Of a DNA stretch of 64,000 nucleotides, positions 37,601 to 52,600 are shown one piece after another. The DNA is from Branchiostoma floridae (lineage: Eukaryota; Chordata; Leptocardii; Amphioxiformes; Branchiostomatidae). The translations under genes were made by a program, and so were the position numbers. The stretch covers positions 5,892,949 through 5,956,948 of the forward strand of contig NC_049981.1 in the NCBI RefSeq assembly GCF_000003815.2. The letters are read 5' to 3'. Positions within the stretch are counted from its first letter, which is position 1. Each line of letters starts with the position of its first letter. Under the pieces are notes generated by a model. It worked only from the letters and a program-made list of their open reading frames with translations, searched no databases and was not told the origin of the DNA.

Positions 37601-40600
37601 GTATGATACGTTAATGTAAGATAAACATCCGGGCAGAACTAAGTGTAATACAAAAGAAAAGAAATAAAAAGGCAAGAGGCCGTGGCAAAATAAGAGTAAT
37701 AACACTATTTTTGATGTAAACAATTGTATACGATTACATATAATATCATACTTATAGTGGACAAATACTTTTAATAATAATAGTCTAAATCTATGGTGGA
37801 ATAAAGTAATGATCCTCCACCTTGTCTATTGACCAACAGAGCAGCGCCTTTTCCCGTACGGTGCCGGCTCGGGGCACCGTCGGCTCGCTGTTCGGGCTGG
37901 AAGAGACGCCGTCTCCCCGCTCATCCCCGTACCGAACGGACTCCCCATCAGGGGCGGACAACTCGCCAACTCTCTATACGTAGGTTGCTTACTGATAATG
38001 TCTGGTAGTTTTTTATTGATTTTAATTTCTCTGGCTAGATTATCAAATTTATCAATGAGTTCAATTTATCAATGGTATCGGTTGATGGATGTAGATAACT
38101 CCATAAGCGCTGTTGAATTGATGAGACAGGAGCGGTCAGCTTTATAAACTTCCTGGAACGTTTGACCAACTGGTGACTTCATGTATCAAGATCACGTGTT
38201 AATAGGGTCACGTGTCTGGAACTCTCGCAGGCTTACGTTTCAAAGTGATTGGTCACCGGTATTGATACGAAAAAAGGTGACAGTGGTCGTTGAAAAGTGT
38301 TGCAAGAAAGTTTAGTATTGTAATAATAGATTGTAAAAAAGTCCTCTTCACACAACGGATTTTTTCCCTGACTCAAATTGCTGAAAGTGTGTTTACAATG
38401 CTTTTTGGTGACCTTAGTATATAGCTTGCTGTATCGTAACATGAATGCATTGAATGATGGGTACATATAGCCAGTAAAGTCCTTCTATAGGCTTTAAAAG
38501 ATTGTTGCCTGTGTAGCTCTGCCCACACAGCTTGAAATATTTCATATGTCTTAAGGTTTTAGAAGACGGAGTTATCGTGGCCACCAGCCTAACCTCCCGC
38601 CGTGACGGGGCAGCTAAGAAGATTTACCGCCACCCGACCACCGCACAGGAAGCGTTTGACGGACCTCTGCTGGCCGTGTTCGCACCGTTCTGGGCAGACA
38701 GCATCACGGGGCAAGGGTACCCTTCTAAGGTAGGTTCATTATTGAAAAAGAACATTGTTTAACCCTCAAACCACCGTATGGGGTCAAAACTGACCCCAGG
38801 CGTATATCAATGTGTGCCATTATGGCATTTCTGGTCGAAAACAAATTTCCTTCCAGGAGTTTGTTTGTATATATGTCCTATAACTTCTGATACGTTTTTA
38901 CCGAGATTGGCTTATTGTTGATTAAGTTATCCTAGAAAGTTTATGCATGGTCCAGTGGGGTCAAAACTGACCCCAACATTTTTTATAAACAAACTTTTGA
39001 GACCCACACCTAAACTACATATTGTAGGATCACGAAATTTTCAGAGAATGATGTACATGTAAGCCACAAATATTGTAATAACTTTTGTGCCATTATCATA
39101 TTACATGACGACATTATGACGTCATCTAGGTAATCTCGACCGCCATCTTGGATTTTGACTGATGATGTCATCAAATTAGCATAAATTATGAATGTTAAGT
39201 CCTGAAATTTACGTTGAATTTTATAAGATGTGATAAACAACTGTTATTTGCTAAGAAAACCTTAAAACTTAAATGTTTAATACAAAATTAGAAAATTTCG
39301 TAATAAATATGTCTGTCAGAGTTCCGTTGTCATGGCAACATGAAAAATGATGAACATACTTTGTTCACTGCAAATGTTTGCTATTAGTATTTTCTAAAAA
39401 GTTACTAAGTTTGGTGGCCCTAGCATAAGCCATTTAGGCGCTATACGGCATTGAAGTCGGTACAGACATCAAAAACCCCCTACCCGGTCTGAATTGCGTT
39501 GGTGCAAAATGTGGTCCTCATGATCTTTTGCATAAATTATGATAATGAGCTAGAAGTATTCTCACCTAATCATGTCAGACTGTCCCATATAGATTAATGA
39601 AACTATACATATATACAAATCACAAGAAGAGTCACACAAAAAACTGTATTTGTACAAAACGTTTTGGGGTCAGTTTTGACCCCATACGGTAATCTACGTC
39701 ACAAAAACGCTACGGTGGTTTGAGGGTTAACTAGCAGGTTTACGGTGGCTGGGTATTCAGGAAATTTTAGAGACCGGTGAAACTTTGCAAAGGAACAAGA
39801 TAAAGTGATTTTCATTCTTGACAAATCGCCATTTGTTTTACAGATGAATAGGTTAATTTGTCTTTAAATGTTGCTAAACCGTCTTCTTAAGAAAATGATA
39901 TTTTCATAACGGATTTTTTGATACCCTAGGTATCTGATTCTTTGTTAAGCATTTTAGTTTTAAAAACACTGTAGTGATAAAAGAGGTATTCTGGACAGTA
40001 TCAGCCGTTAAATTACCATTTGTCAAAGTAGATAATTCTTAACCGTACATCGTACCTCTTAAATAATCAAGTAATTCTTTCTATTCACAAGTTTTACAAG
40101 TTTTATTTTACAGATGCACGGCATCATTTATTGATTATTCCTTTACTTCCCCAGGTTTGGTACTTCCCCTACACCCCTGGCACCCCTAACTATGACGAGG
40201 TTTTCAGCGTGGCGTCAGAAAATGTACAGAACCATTTCGGAGTGGAGAACTTCGACCCAACGTTTGTTCTCATAGTCACCTGGGAAAACATGGCTATGGC
40301 AGGAGACGTGGCTAGGGAGAATATGCAGGTGCGGTAACCATCACTTTACTTTTACTTTCAATGTATTGTTTGTATGTTTGCTTGTTTGTTTGTTTGTTTT
40401 CGGTGCGCGTTTTGAAAAGACTTCCCCGCGCTCGTCGGACGGCGTCTGTCTCCATTTCTGTATCCCTGGCCACACAGATAAGTGCAATCACTACAGTAGG
40501 GGCTAGTACTAGTCTACGCATGCACTTGTAGCGGTGCATGTTTATGAACCATAGGCAACTTTTATAGTCTTTGCATGCGATATTTTTAAAGCAATAATAA

Positions 40601-43600
40601 TGACGTGGCTGGGCTCAAACTGACGACCTACTGACTGCAAGGCAAACACTCTACTTCGGGAGTGTACCGGTTATTTTTTACGTCATGCAAGTGTACAAAA
40701 CATCTCTTCTCTGTTTTGAAAGCGATCAAATGGGATAGGAATGGCTGATGTTGAGGTAACCATCTATTCTGCTACAGCTGTTAAACGATATTGTTAGGAT
40801 CTGTACCTATTTTTGACACTTCACGAAGATTAAAATATTTGATAAACTCAATACAGTAATTTACAAAGTAACTGCATAAAGTTTTTACCATAGTAATGCC
40901 CTCATCAAGTCACTATGGACTCTTTTAAATTCTAATTGAAATAAGTGGACAGAGTGACTATATTGAGGCATGAAAGCCGGGTTCAAAAGTGGGTACACAT
41001 TCAAGTCCGTATGAGGTCCGAATTTGTAACCTTGAACAGTCTCTACAATTCGCTGAAAAAGTAATAGAAAGTTGAGAAATCGACCTCATAAGGAACTCAT
41101 ACGGACTAGAATATATACGCACGTATGAAACCACCTTAATCTATACTCACTTTCCAGACAAACACGTTCCAAGCTGCCCTGGTGACCGACAATGTCCACA
41201 CGTACCTGGGTACGTACTACGCAGACGGCGGGATGCGGTGGGACCCTCAGATCACCCCTAGCAACCTTGTGGGTGGGAAATGGCCAGCCTTCGTGGGGAT
41301 GGTCGTCAAACATCCGTGGGAAGGGGTGCAGATTTTAGAGGAAGACAATTCTAGGTATGTGTGTATGTGTGTACAATGGGATGCCCTGCCTGGCATGGTC
41401 GTGACGTCTCTCACAATTCAGTCTTACCGTGCCAGACTCATGGTCCACTTCCGGGACCTCAACTCCCACCCATCCTACCGAAGGGGCTATCTGGGGGTAT
41501 CTTGATGTAGATGTGGACATATATTATAACGTTTCCAATTGGGTCAACAACATTTCTTTTTGTTTCTGAATAGTGTTTATTGTTTTTATTTGGCTCTATC
41601 TATATAGAAATACAGCCCGGGGTAACCAACTAGCCGGAGGCTATTATTAAGACTAGTCCTTGTAACTAGACAATGTACAGTCAACAATACGAATGGTGTT
41701 TAGGTTAAAAAAATAATGTGTGTGTTGATGGTGTTTAGTACCAAGGGCAGATATTCTTCCCGTATGTAGATGGTGTTCACCGCCAGGCACAGGTGTGTTT
41801 GCATGCGTGGTAATCAGCACCTAGGACAGGTCCATTTCGACCGTTTCAGGACAACTATCATACATTTGCTGTTTTTGCTGAAAAATGCTCCCAATATTGT
41901 TTCGCCCTGAAGAATATATCTGTATCTGTATCTATATAGCCGGTATAACCGCCTTTCGGCGTAACACACCAGCTTGGCAGGCACGCGGTGCGGCAGCAGC
42001 TTGTTATACTACACTGAACGATCCGTGACACCTAAATATACCGATCATTCACAGCTATTGTATTTCTATCGATTAACTGCTAAATGTATCTAACCGTTTC
42101 AGAATGAAGACAAGGTTTGCTAACGGCACCAAAGACTGCTCGGGGCCTAACGTGTACTGTATGGGTGAGAAGACATCTCCCACAACCAACCGGACAGGCA
42201 TCAGTGTGGTGCAGGTGGACGACAACCCGACGGACTGGGTCAACCCCAGACTCTGGTGTGCAGACTGGTACAAGGTCAGTCATTATAAAGATTCCGTACC
42301 TTATGGAGAAGGCGCATTGCCTGTATCTGTATAGCCGGTAGAGCCACTCTTAGGCTTTACACACCGACTTTACAGATACAAGGTAGAGCAGCAGCATTTT
42401 AATATTATAACATGGAACGACCTGCCACACCCATTAAACATTACACATCTGACTGCAAATGTTATATGCAGCTATCTAGTTCGGCTACGCCTTCTGTAAT
42501 TGGTCAACGGTAATCCTAGGAGTAGGATTTTTAAGCAGACTATAGCATCTCCAACAAGAATCTAAGGCAACCTTTCGATATACAATCATACACAACAGTT
42601 AACGTGTGTACGACTCATGCAAAACTAATTAGCTAATTCCTTCAAGTTGCGTTTTAAGGTCGATCAGACAAAAAAATTTCTTTTCGGGTATATTTTCGGT
42701 ATCTATTGTACATATGTAGCTTGAATTTAGATTTAAAGTCTTACGTATATAAACTGCCTCTAACTAGTTGGCCTCTAACTAGTTGTCATCTAAAAGTGCT
42801 TTGAATTGCCCTTACCTCTCACAGAGAGAGCCGGAGCCGTTCCTCTACTCAAGCCCGCTGTCGTGCCCGCTCACTACTATTCACGCAGGCCTGGACCTCA
42901 GATGGCGGGAGGTCACAAACTTCGGGGACCCGAGAAGAACCTGCTACGAGCAAAGAGACAACTCTGGATTCGCTGATGGTGTGGAAAAAAAGACTAACAT
43001 TTAAACATTGAAAACCTAGAACAATGACAGCGTTTGATATGGAAATAAGTAATTATAGAAATAGAAAAATTCAGTGATAGACCTTTATGCATTTTTGTAG
43101 GTCGTAAACATTAACATTCATTTAAATGAAAAAATACCGAAAGTCAAACAATTACACTAAATACACAACTTTCTTAACACATTTCTAAATACTATGATTC
43201 TTTGCGCACAAACATGAGGTTTGCCTTCTCCATACATTTGTTGTCATTAATGCATCAGTACATTATTTTCCAATTGCAATGGCCTATTAGTACATAACAT
43301 TATGTGCTAACTTTCCTCAATCATTATTAGGTGGGAACAACTTGTGCTGTTATCGCCGGTCTGGTGCGTTCCTTTGGCAGAACCGGGCCCTGTCCGGAAA
43401 CTTACACAGATATGCACGGGTAGGTCAATGTCATTTTTAATTTCTGCTGGTAATGTAAAAAAAAAGTGTCATTGAGTATCTTTGAAGGGATCCTCTGGTA
43501 TGGAGTGTTATTAACCATGTTTAGAACACGGTATAAGAATGTGGAGGCCATCGATTTACTTTCACTGTCTTTACCTCCCCAACCGAAGATGGTCAAAGAA

Positions 43601-46600
43601 ATGGATTTGAAAGACATCAGCCTTTTTATCAGTACTTTATTTTAACAACAGTAGAAATGGCTTATTTAAATGTTGTACCAGAGAACGGGTACATTAACAA
43701 TTTGTGGACATAACGCTAGTTTGCCTTCATCCGCCTGGTAACATAGATACCTTGTATCTACAAACAGGGTATTTATGGATAGGAAGTCGACGGACAGCTG
43801 TTTGAAATTGCTTTCGTTTAAAGAATATTGCAGTTTGAAATCACCGTCCGTCGGACTTGATGGATGTAACTACACTGTTTTAAATACATCAGATATAGGT
43901 TACCCAGCGCATGAAGGGGAACTATCGTTACATACAGTGATTTTTACAGAAAAGATAATTTAAAGAATATCACAGCTACAAGATTCATCGTCAATACTCC
44001 CTACAGGACACGCAGGAATTCCAGGACCAGGACATTCTCCCCTGGACCTACTGTTGTCAGGATACCGGCAGCTCTTACTGCAGTCTGTACTTTGACAAGC
44101 GGCCCATGCAGACCAACGTTGGTTATGAACCACCACGACAGAGTAAGTGTTGACAATTTCTCAGAGTATTTTGCAATTTCTCAGAGTATTTTGCTTTTAT
44201 AAGCCAAACATAAGGTTTCGTGTGGGGTACCGGTACTGAAGGTGCCAATAAGTATTCTTAGCTAAAACAAAGAAGAATGTACGAGGGATAATTAACTATT
44301 TCTGGTATATTCGTTTTGTAAAATACCACGTCACGTTTTTAAAGGTTAGACATCCAGGTTAACAATATTCAAATACAATTCAATATCTACAAAACAACGA
44401 AGATTTACTTCTGGACGCTTCGAGTGACGCCTAAGAAGTGTGATGGTGTGTAAGCACGTCGACAGATGATGATAATAATGATGATGATGATAATGATAAT
44501 GATGATGATAATGATGATGATGATGATGAGATACAACAGTTATTAACACAATTTCGGCTGTGTGTCTTCATTTTACAAATTGCAGTGAATAACATAGAAA
44601 TAGCAAAGAAACTTTGTCACTAATATTAGATTTAGCTTAAACGAGGGACAACAAATATTACAATTCTAGTTGTACAAAGCATGGTACATATCATTTAGAG
44701 AAAAAACAAACATGTAAATTGTAACCTAGCATAATACATTTCCATTATCCAGGTGCAGGAGCAGGTGATCCTCACCTCACCACGCTGGACGGCCTGTCTT
44801 ACTCCTTCAACGGTTTCGGCGAGTACCTCATGGCCAACACTACCAACAGCGCCCCACGCGGATTTCTCATGCAAGGCAGGACTGCAATGGCGGATGTGGA
44901 AGAGGGGAAAACACCACAGGCTACAGTATTTAAGTATGTGAAAAATACGAGAATGAAAAAATTGATACATAAAATAAACGAGAAGAGGTGTATAAAATAT
45001 TGCGTTGAAATATAAAAAATGCCAAGCATTGAAAATGTTGACAGTTATTATAGGTATTTGATATTTTGTTAAAGATAAAACCTGCTGAAAGTAAATACCA
45101 TTTTAAAATGGTGATGATCAAATGCATTTACTATAGTTATGTTTTATGTTGATCGCAATAACCACCTATAAGAATTAGTATACATTGAAGAAGTCCAGGT
45201 TGTTATATTTTCCAATGCTATTTCTGTCACTTAAAAATTATTGGAGAAAGAAAATTGATATTATGTCCCATATATCCTAGTCACGACCTTTATTGTGATT
45301 GATAGTGTTGTCGTGCTATGTGTGTGTCGAGTGGCATTGCTGTCCACTAGGACAGCACAAATGACCAGCATAACTAAACTTTTTTTTTCAAATTGTGACA
45401 TTATATTTCATCCTATAACACTAATGTTGACTATGATTTTAATGTAGTATTCTCTGCTTGGTTTAGTGGCATTGCTGTCCAGCAGGGCAGCGCAAGTGTA
45501 CAGCTGTACCTGGATAGCACAGGCTCCAGTCTGGACGTATATGTGGATAGCACACAGGTAGCGCTGTCCGACATCGCCAGCGGCAGCAGCAGCCAGTTCA
45601 GCGATGGGGAATTCCAGCTGATCACAGGTAAAACTATGTTATCTGTAAATCAGAAGGATAGCATCCTTAGCCAGTAGTTTTACAACATTTTGATAAATTT
45701 TTATTGACGAATAAGTTCTATTCATTTGCTCATTGCAAGGTCATAAAGAACACGACTCTTACTGGAACAGTATACATTAAGAAACATTCAGATTTAGACG
45801 AGCTTGACTCACTGACCTAATGGGAGAAACAGTGGCGAGAAGTGCTACTCGGAAGATTTCAGACTCCATTTTCATCAAGTTACTAGTACATGCGCCATAT
45901 CATTCTAAATCCTAAACCTCTTTTTAACGATCATGTGGAGTATGAAGTCGACGGATGGTAGTTTCAAATTGCAACATTGTTTTTACATTTCCAAATATTT
46001 CAATTTTGAAATCACAAACTCTTATTATAAATAAGTACTATGTCTTTAAAAACAACGGGTATATGTTATCCAGTGGGTAAAGGTGAATTATAGTTTAACT
46101 TCGTTGTGAAAAGAACGAAGTATGCCCATAAAAGGACGAATCCTAGTGACTTTTACAAAAAGGGAATTTTTTTAAACTAAAAATACGTGATGAATTTTTA
46201 AAAGATGTGCATACATCGATTGTTTGTATATCTTTACAGATTCCTCCAGCGGTACTGTGACCGGTGTCAAGGTGATTTTCACATCCGGGATATCCGTGCA
46301 GGTGGACGCCGGCCTAAGTATGCTCACCTACGCAGTCTCCATGACCCCTGACATGAAGGGGCACGTGCGGGGCATGCTGGGTAATTTCAACGACGACAAG
46401 AATGACGAATTCTATTGGCCGAACGGAACTGCGGTTGCCATTAGCAACGTGACTAATCCAGCTGAGGCTGAAACATTTCCATGGGGACAGGCTTGTAAGT
46501 TGTCTTAGTTTGTGATAGCATCTTCATTTGTTAGAATCGTTTTCTTTCTTTTTGTTGGGGTTTATAGAATAAGAAATTTCAGCATATTTTTGAGCATGAA

Positions 46601-49600
46601 GCCACTTATTATTCTTTTTACAATTTACTTTGGGACAGAAAGGACAATGTGACACTGCAGTCAAGTTAGTAATTTATTTTCACAGTGCCACATAAAAAGT
46701 TCAGACAGAAGGTAAAGGTAGTCTTTTTACCTCCACAACTTAAGTCAGGTATCTACTTTTACACATAGGTGAAGTGAGCTCATGTACTTTGTATTTGCCA
46801 AGGGCTCAACTTCGAGGACCCAGCGAGTATCGAACTCGAGACATCTGGGGTTCCGAGACCAATACAGTAGCTTTCAGTTACCCCACAAACGACGCCACAA
46901 TTGCAGCAATACTGTAAATGAAGAAATGTTCGTGGTGATTTAATGTTCTCGCTTTTTTTTTTCAAATTTAAAACCACCGCGAACATTTTTCCGTGGCAGT
47001 AAGAGAATACAGTGTGTGGTGTTACCGCGAACTTGAAACTACCGCGAAAAATACCGCGAAATTAAATCCCCGCGAAATTAGATATATTTGCAGTATTTTG
47101 ACAAGCATACTGTAACAGGTATGTGGTTTTCCCTTTGACAATGACGGGTTAAAGATACGATTTCTTTTTCAAGGGGCTTTGCCAAACTACGCTGCTGATG
47201 AACTGAGCGCAGACCCGTCCACGATCTCGCTCTTCAGTGTTTATCCCGGCGGCAAAAACGCCGCAACCTACGGCAACCTGACCTTCCAACCGCTGTTCTT
47301 TGATCTGGACACCATGTTTGCAACAGAGGCGGACAAGTTGAGGGCTATTGAGGTGAGAAATGTCATTTTCTGATTTTGTTTTAAGGTTTGAGTGCTTTTT
47401 GAGATTACAATGTTTTAATATGATGATATCGTTTTTCCGATATCAATCGGAGTTTGAAATCTCATTTTGGCAAAGATTGATTTGACAACAATCTGTCGGT
47501 GAAATACGATCTTAGCTTTACCAATAATAATTTCTCAAACCATTGATTAAGAAGATACCTCAGGTAGATCGTGGACTTTTGTTAATTAGAAATTAGCATT
47601 TTGTCCTGTTTTGTCTTGGTTGTCTCCAAGAAACGAAGGGTTTATATTGACTGCCCTTTGTATGTCAGAGCGTTGTTTGTATGCAAGACTATGAGAGAAT
47701 GCATAAATGGATTTTATTGATATTCGGTTTGTAGCTAGGTGTTTATATAAAGAAAGGAATGGTAGGAATGACTTTTCGATAAGGCGCTCTAGAGACTTGT
47801 TATGGTACTGTAGCAGAATGTCCGGTTCTATTTTTTTTTTAATTTCTTTTCTGTCTTAAATGCATCTGTTGCAATCTGTGAGCAGGAAACTTCTTTTACT
47901 TGAACTGCTTGAACGTCTTTATATCTATAGCTGACTTACATAACTTTTTGCCAAAGGTTTGCGGTAGCGCCACTGCGAAGGAATGTTTGTTTGACATCGC
48001 GCTGACGGGGAACGAGGCAGTCGGAGCTGCCGCGGCTGCAGCGCTGGAGGCGGTCGCTAGTAGCAACGCTGCTCTGGGTACGTTCATACCTCAAAGTCTT
48101 CACCATGGCAATGACTCCTGTCTAAATTATACTTCAACAGAAGATCGCATGTCCAACATTGTTATTTAACCGTATCGAAAATGTTGGACAACGAGGAAAT
48201 CAGGAAAATAGGGCTTGTAGGGCCAATGCCAACACATTCCCCTCGTACAAAGAAAATGCATTTCCTCGGAGTAACCTGATCGAATATTAGTTAAACGGTC
48301 GTTTCAAATTACAATGTTTTCAAAATTTTGCAGTTTGAAAGCACTAACAGTCGATTCGCAAATACCCTGTTTTTGATACAGCGGATATATCTATATTTCC
48401 TGTCATGAAAAATACAAAATACAATGCTTTATTGGTTCAGAAAAGATTAGATATTTTACGACTGAGATCTATCCTATCTAGACAATACGCCGCCCGTGTT
48501 TAACGTGACGTCCGAGGTTCGCGCGACGGTTGGGCAGGAGTTTGGTCTGCAGCTGGAGGCCACTGATGACGGGACGGTCACCATCTCACTACAGGACGGG
48601 ACGCCGGGAAGTATCAACGCTACAAACTACTACACGTGAGTCCGGTATAGTAAATCTTATACTTACACTTACTACAGAACAGGCACTGTCACCATCTCAA
48701 TACAGGACGGGACGAGTTATTATTTACTGAATACAATAATACGAGGGTTTTTAAAAAAAACAGTGCCATTGAAGGACCCTTGTAACTTCATTTGGCTTAT
48801 AAACAAACTTTCTAAGAGGTCGGTGAAGAATGAACTCCACTAGCTATTACACGTACTATTTTTTTTTAAATTTAACAGTAACCTCGACACTAACACTACG
48901 TAAATGTCCTGTCTATGAGTGATAGGAAAGTCGCACTTCCGGCTCTATGGTTTTATAGTATTTGTATTGATTTAAAGATAAATTAGACGCAGTATTCTTG
49001 ATTCAGGTATAGCCGGTGTGACCTGTGCACCCTGCATTACAATGAGACATAAATAATTGTTGACTTTCGAATTAGATATGAAAATTGACCTCAAAGATCT
49101 TAAGTTGATACGTTGTCACACACTACCAAATAGATGGACCCCTACTGACACCACCAATGTCACCCTGGAGTTCCTGGCTACTGATGATGCCGGTGCTGCA
49201 ACCCTCGCGTCTCCTGACGTCACAGTCTGCTCCTGCCAGAACAACGGTACGTCTGTTGTTTTTCTGTCCGTTTGTTTGTTTGTTTGGTTGTTTGGTTGGT
49301 TGGTTGATTCTTAGGTTGGTTGATTGGTTGGCTGATTCGTTGGTTGGTCGATTAAATGTTTGAAGGGTTTGTTGGATCTCCTCAGTTCTTGCTGTTCAAC
49401 CATGAGTTTATGAACATATACAGTAGAAGCTAGTTAATTGCACATAGGCTTACCGCATACTTCTTGCACGAAATACTAAATCCTAAACCGGTGCGGTCCA
49501 GCTGGATTGCTTCGCATTTTTGCATTACCCGAATAATTGTACAAAATAGGTTGGCAAATCGGATGTGCAATTAAGGGACCTCTAATGCAATAACCATCAT

Positions 49601-52600
49601 TGAAATACCGGTGAAACAGTTGTAATATGTAACCAAACCTAAAAAGAGAAGAATCTCTTATGAGCAAGAGACAGTGTTCTTAAATGTCGATAATAAATAA
49701 AGACTACAAGTGTTTACCCTTGACCACATATGTATTTACGCTTTTTGCACTAGCTACCAAATTTATATCTCTAAGCTATTTCCGTTGCAATCCATTTTCA
49801 GGCACTTGTAACTGGGAAGCGACCCTTGCTGAGCGGAGTAACGGGTTTGCCCTGGCCTCCTGCGACTGTTTGCTGGGGTTCGAGGGGGACGAGTGTGAGA
49901 CTGACACCGACGGCTGCTCGGTCACTCCCTGCTATCCTGGTGAGTAGGAGTGAGGGAATGAATTAGCTAAGCCAACGAATTAATAAATGCCTCGATTAAT
50001 GATAGAGTGGACGATTAAAGCGAGCGAATGAATGAATAAGTAAACGAATCAAAAGGACGAATGAATGAACGAATGAATAAATGTACGACGGAATGAAATA
50101 GGCTATGTTTAACCTTCGCCTTCACATTGAGTATATCACACAAAACGTAAAAATGTGACTGAGAAGACAACAAAACACACAAAGTATAAAATGATTCAAT
50201 TCTTTTCTATACAATTCGTTGGGCGATAGGTCAAATTTTAGGTCGCAGAGAGAGCGTGGCGAGATCGCCGTCCTAGTGGAAAGGGGGTATGAGTGACGGA
50301 CACGTGACTCAAAGAGTGGATTATAGTTTGCCATTATTTCATATCATTATATTTTGTTTTCTACCTAGGCGTGAGCTGCACAGACGCTACGGCCCCCTTA
50401 GACGCCGACTCGGCCGGGTATACGTGCGGAGACTGTCCCACGGGCATGGTGGGGGACGGTCAGTCTTGTGCAGATCTGAACGAGTGTCTCCTCCTGCCTA
50501 ACGAGACCGACGTGCACCAGTGTAAGAACGCTACGTGTAACAACGAGGCTCCCGGCTACAGCTGTGAGTGTCTGGCAGGGTATACCATGCTGGTTGACAA
50601 CAGAACATGTATAGGTAGGCATATTTCTTGTTATGATAATGATAAATGTTAACGAGACTGATGTCCATCTGTGTAAGAACGCCACGTGTAACAATGAAGC
50701 CCCTGGCTACAGCTGTGAGTGCCTGGTAGGGTATACCATGCTGGCTGACAACAGAACATGTGTTGGTAGGTTTATACCTTGATACGATAATGATAGATGA
50801 TAACAAGACTGATGCGTATAGGTTTCAAACTACAGCTGTGACTGTAATAAGTGCCTTGCGGGATAACCATACTGGTAATCAACAGAACATGTCGAGGTAC
50901 ATGTAGGTTTATTTCTAGTGTTTCTTTAGTTAATTGACAGCTACCAATCTTACTTATTTTTTGTCTAATTGCTCGTCATAAGACATTGGAATTGGATAAC
51001 TCTTACAATACATTGTGTGGACTGCATACGTATAGAAAGGGAGGCAATATTGAATTTATCACCCTTTGTTGTTGCAGATGTTGATGAGTGCAGTACAGGT
51101 TCACATGACTGTGCTGCCCAGGCCACCTGCACCAACACCGAGGGTTCCTTCAACTGTACCTGTAACACGGGGTATACAGGTGATGGGAACACCTGCACAG
51201 GTAAGAACACACCTGCGCTAGTAGAACTACCTACTTTATGCTAATGTCACCGCTATCGTGGCAAATGCATACACAGAGACAAGTTGCAAGTACCTGTAAC
51301 ATAGATATATTTATCATAAATACGATGATATCAAGTTGAGATGTAGATCATTCCGTTTGCTACATTTAAAAAAAATATAGATATAATGAATCTTTTTGGG
51401 TTTGACGTCTTCTTTGAAGGTAGAGGAATATGAATCTCCCACTTCACGTATGATGTTCGGGTTTCATTACAAATTATTTTTTCGCATTTGAATTTCGACA
51501 GCTCCTCGTGCATTTTGAAATATGAAACTTTAGTATGTTAAATTGCTTGTTACCTTATCCCGTCAGATATTGACGAGTGTCAGACAAGTAACGGCGGGTG
51601 TGACCGCATCTGTCTGAACATGGAGGGAAGTTACCAGTGCGCTTGTGACTCAGGATTCAGACTAGCAGACGACATGCACTCCTGCGAGGGTAAGACTTTT
51701 ATTGTGAACCGTTTAGAGAATCACAATGGATTGACAAAAATAAATCCACAATAATTTCAAGATTTGAGGCCTGTCCAGAGCCGTGTCCATAGAAGTAAGA
51801 ACAACGACTTCTATATGCTTTAAGTTTCCTCACAGACTGTTAATAATATTTTTACCATAATGATGAAGTTAAAAAAAATTGATTTCCTGCATGGTTCAAA
51901 ATATACATCGATTTACAGTCGGTTCACTAATAATAGAAAGAAGCGTTGATATTAAGAACATTAAAATGTATATTGTTTATAGTAAAACACCCGAACAGTT
52001 GAAACTTAAGAAAGCTGACTTCTTCCCCACAGACATAGACGAGTGTTCAGGACCGAACCACGGCTGTACCCAGTTCTGCACCAACACAATGGGCGGGTTC
52101 GAATGTTCCTGTAAGGACTACTACGTACTGACGTCCGATGGAAAGTCTTGCGAAGGTGTGTTTTTTATCCATAAAGAGAAAATTACTTTACATAAAGTGT
52201 TAGGTAACATAATATCCTTATGACCTAGTGGAAGAGACATAATGTTAAATTATGTTATCAATGTGAAAGTCTTACTAAAAGCATGAAACTGATGCCAGTA
52301 TCAACTGATATGATATGGTTGCTGTGTACATATTTCTAAGAATGATTTAAATATCCGTTTGATACAAATCAAAACAGAAGAAAATCTACAAGGAATATTC
52401 ATATTCTTGCAAAATAGCCGTAAGAAAACAACTTTCGAAATGAAATTATGTTTACACCAGCATAGTAGTTTTAATAGTCTAAAAGTTTGTGGAAAAACTA
52501 ATCATTTATCTTCCCATCAGCTGCGCAGTCTTGTAGTAACGACACTGCCTGCACCCAGCTCTGTGCTGTCATCAACGTGACAGAAGTGTGTGACTGTATC

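Noticed and set aside
44346-44549. Histidine/tyrosine-rich minus-strand frame
   Set aside because: A translation of the (GAT)n microsatellite.
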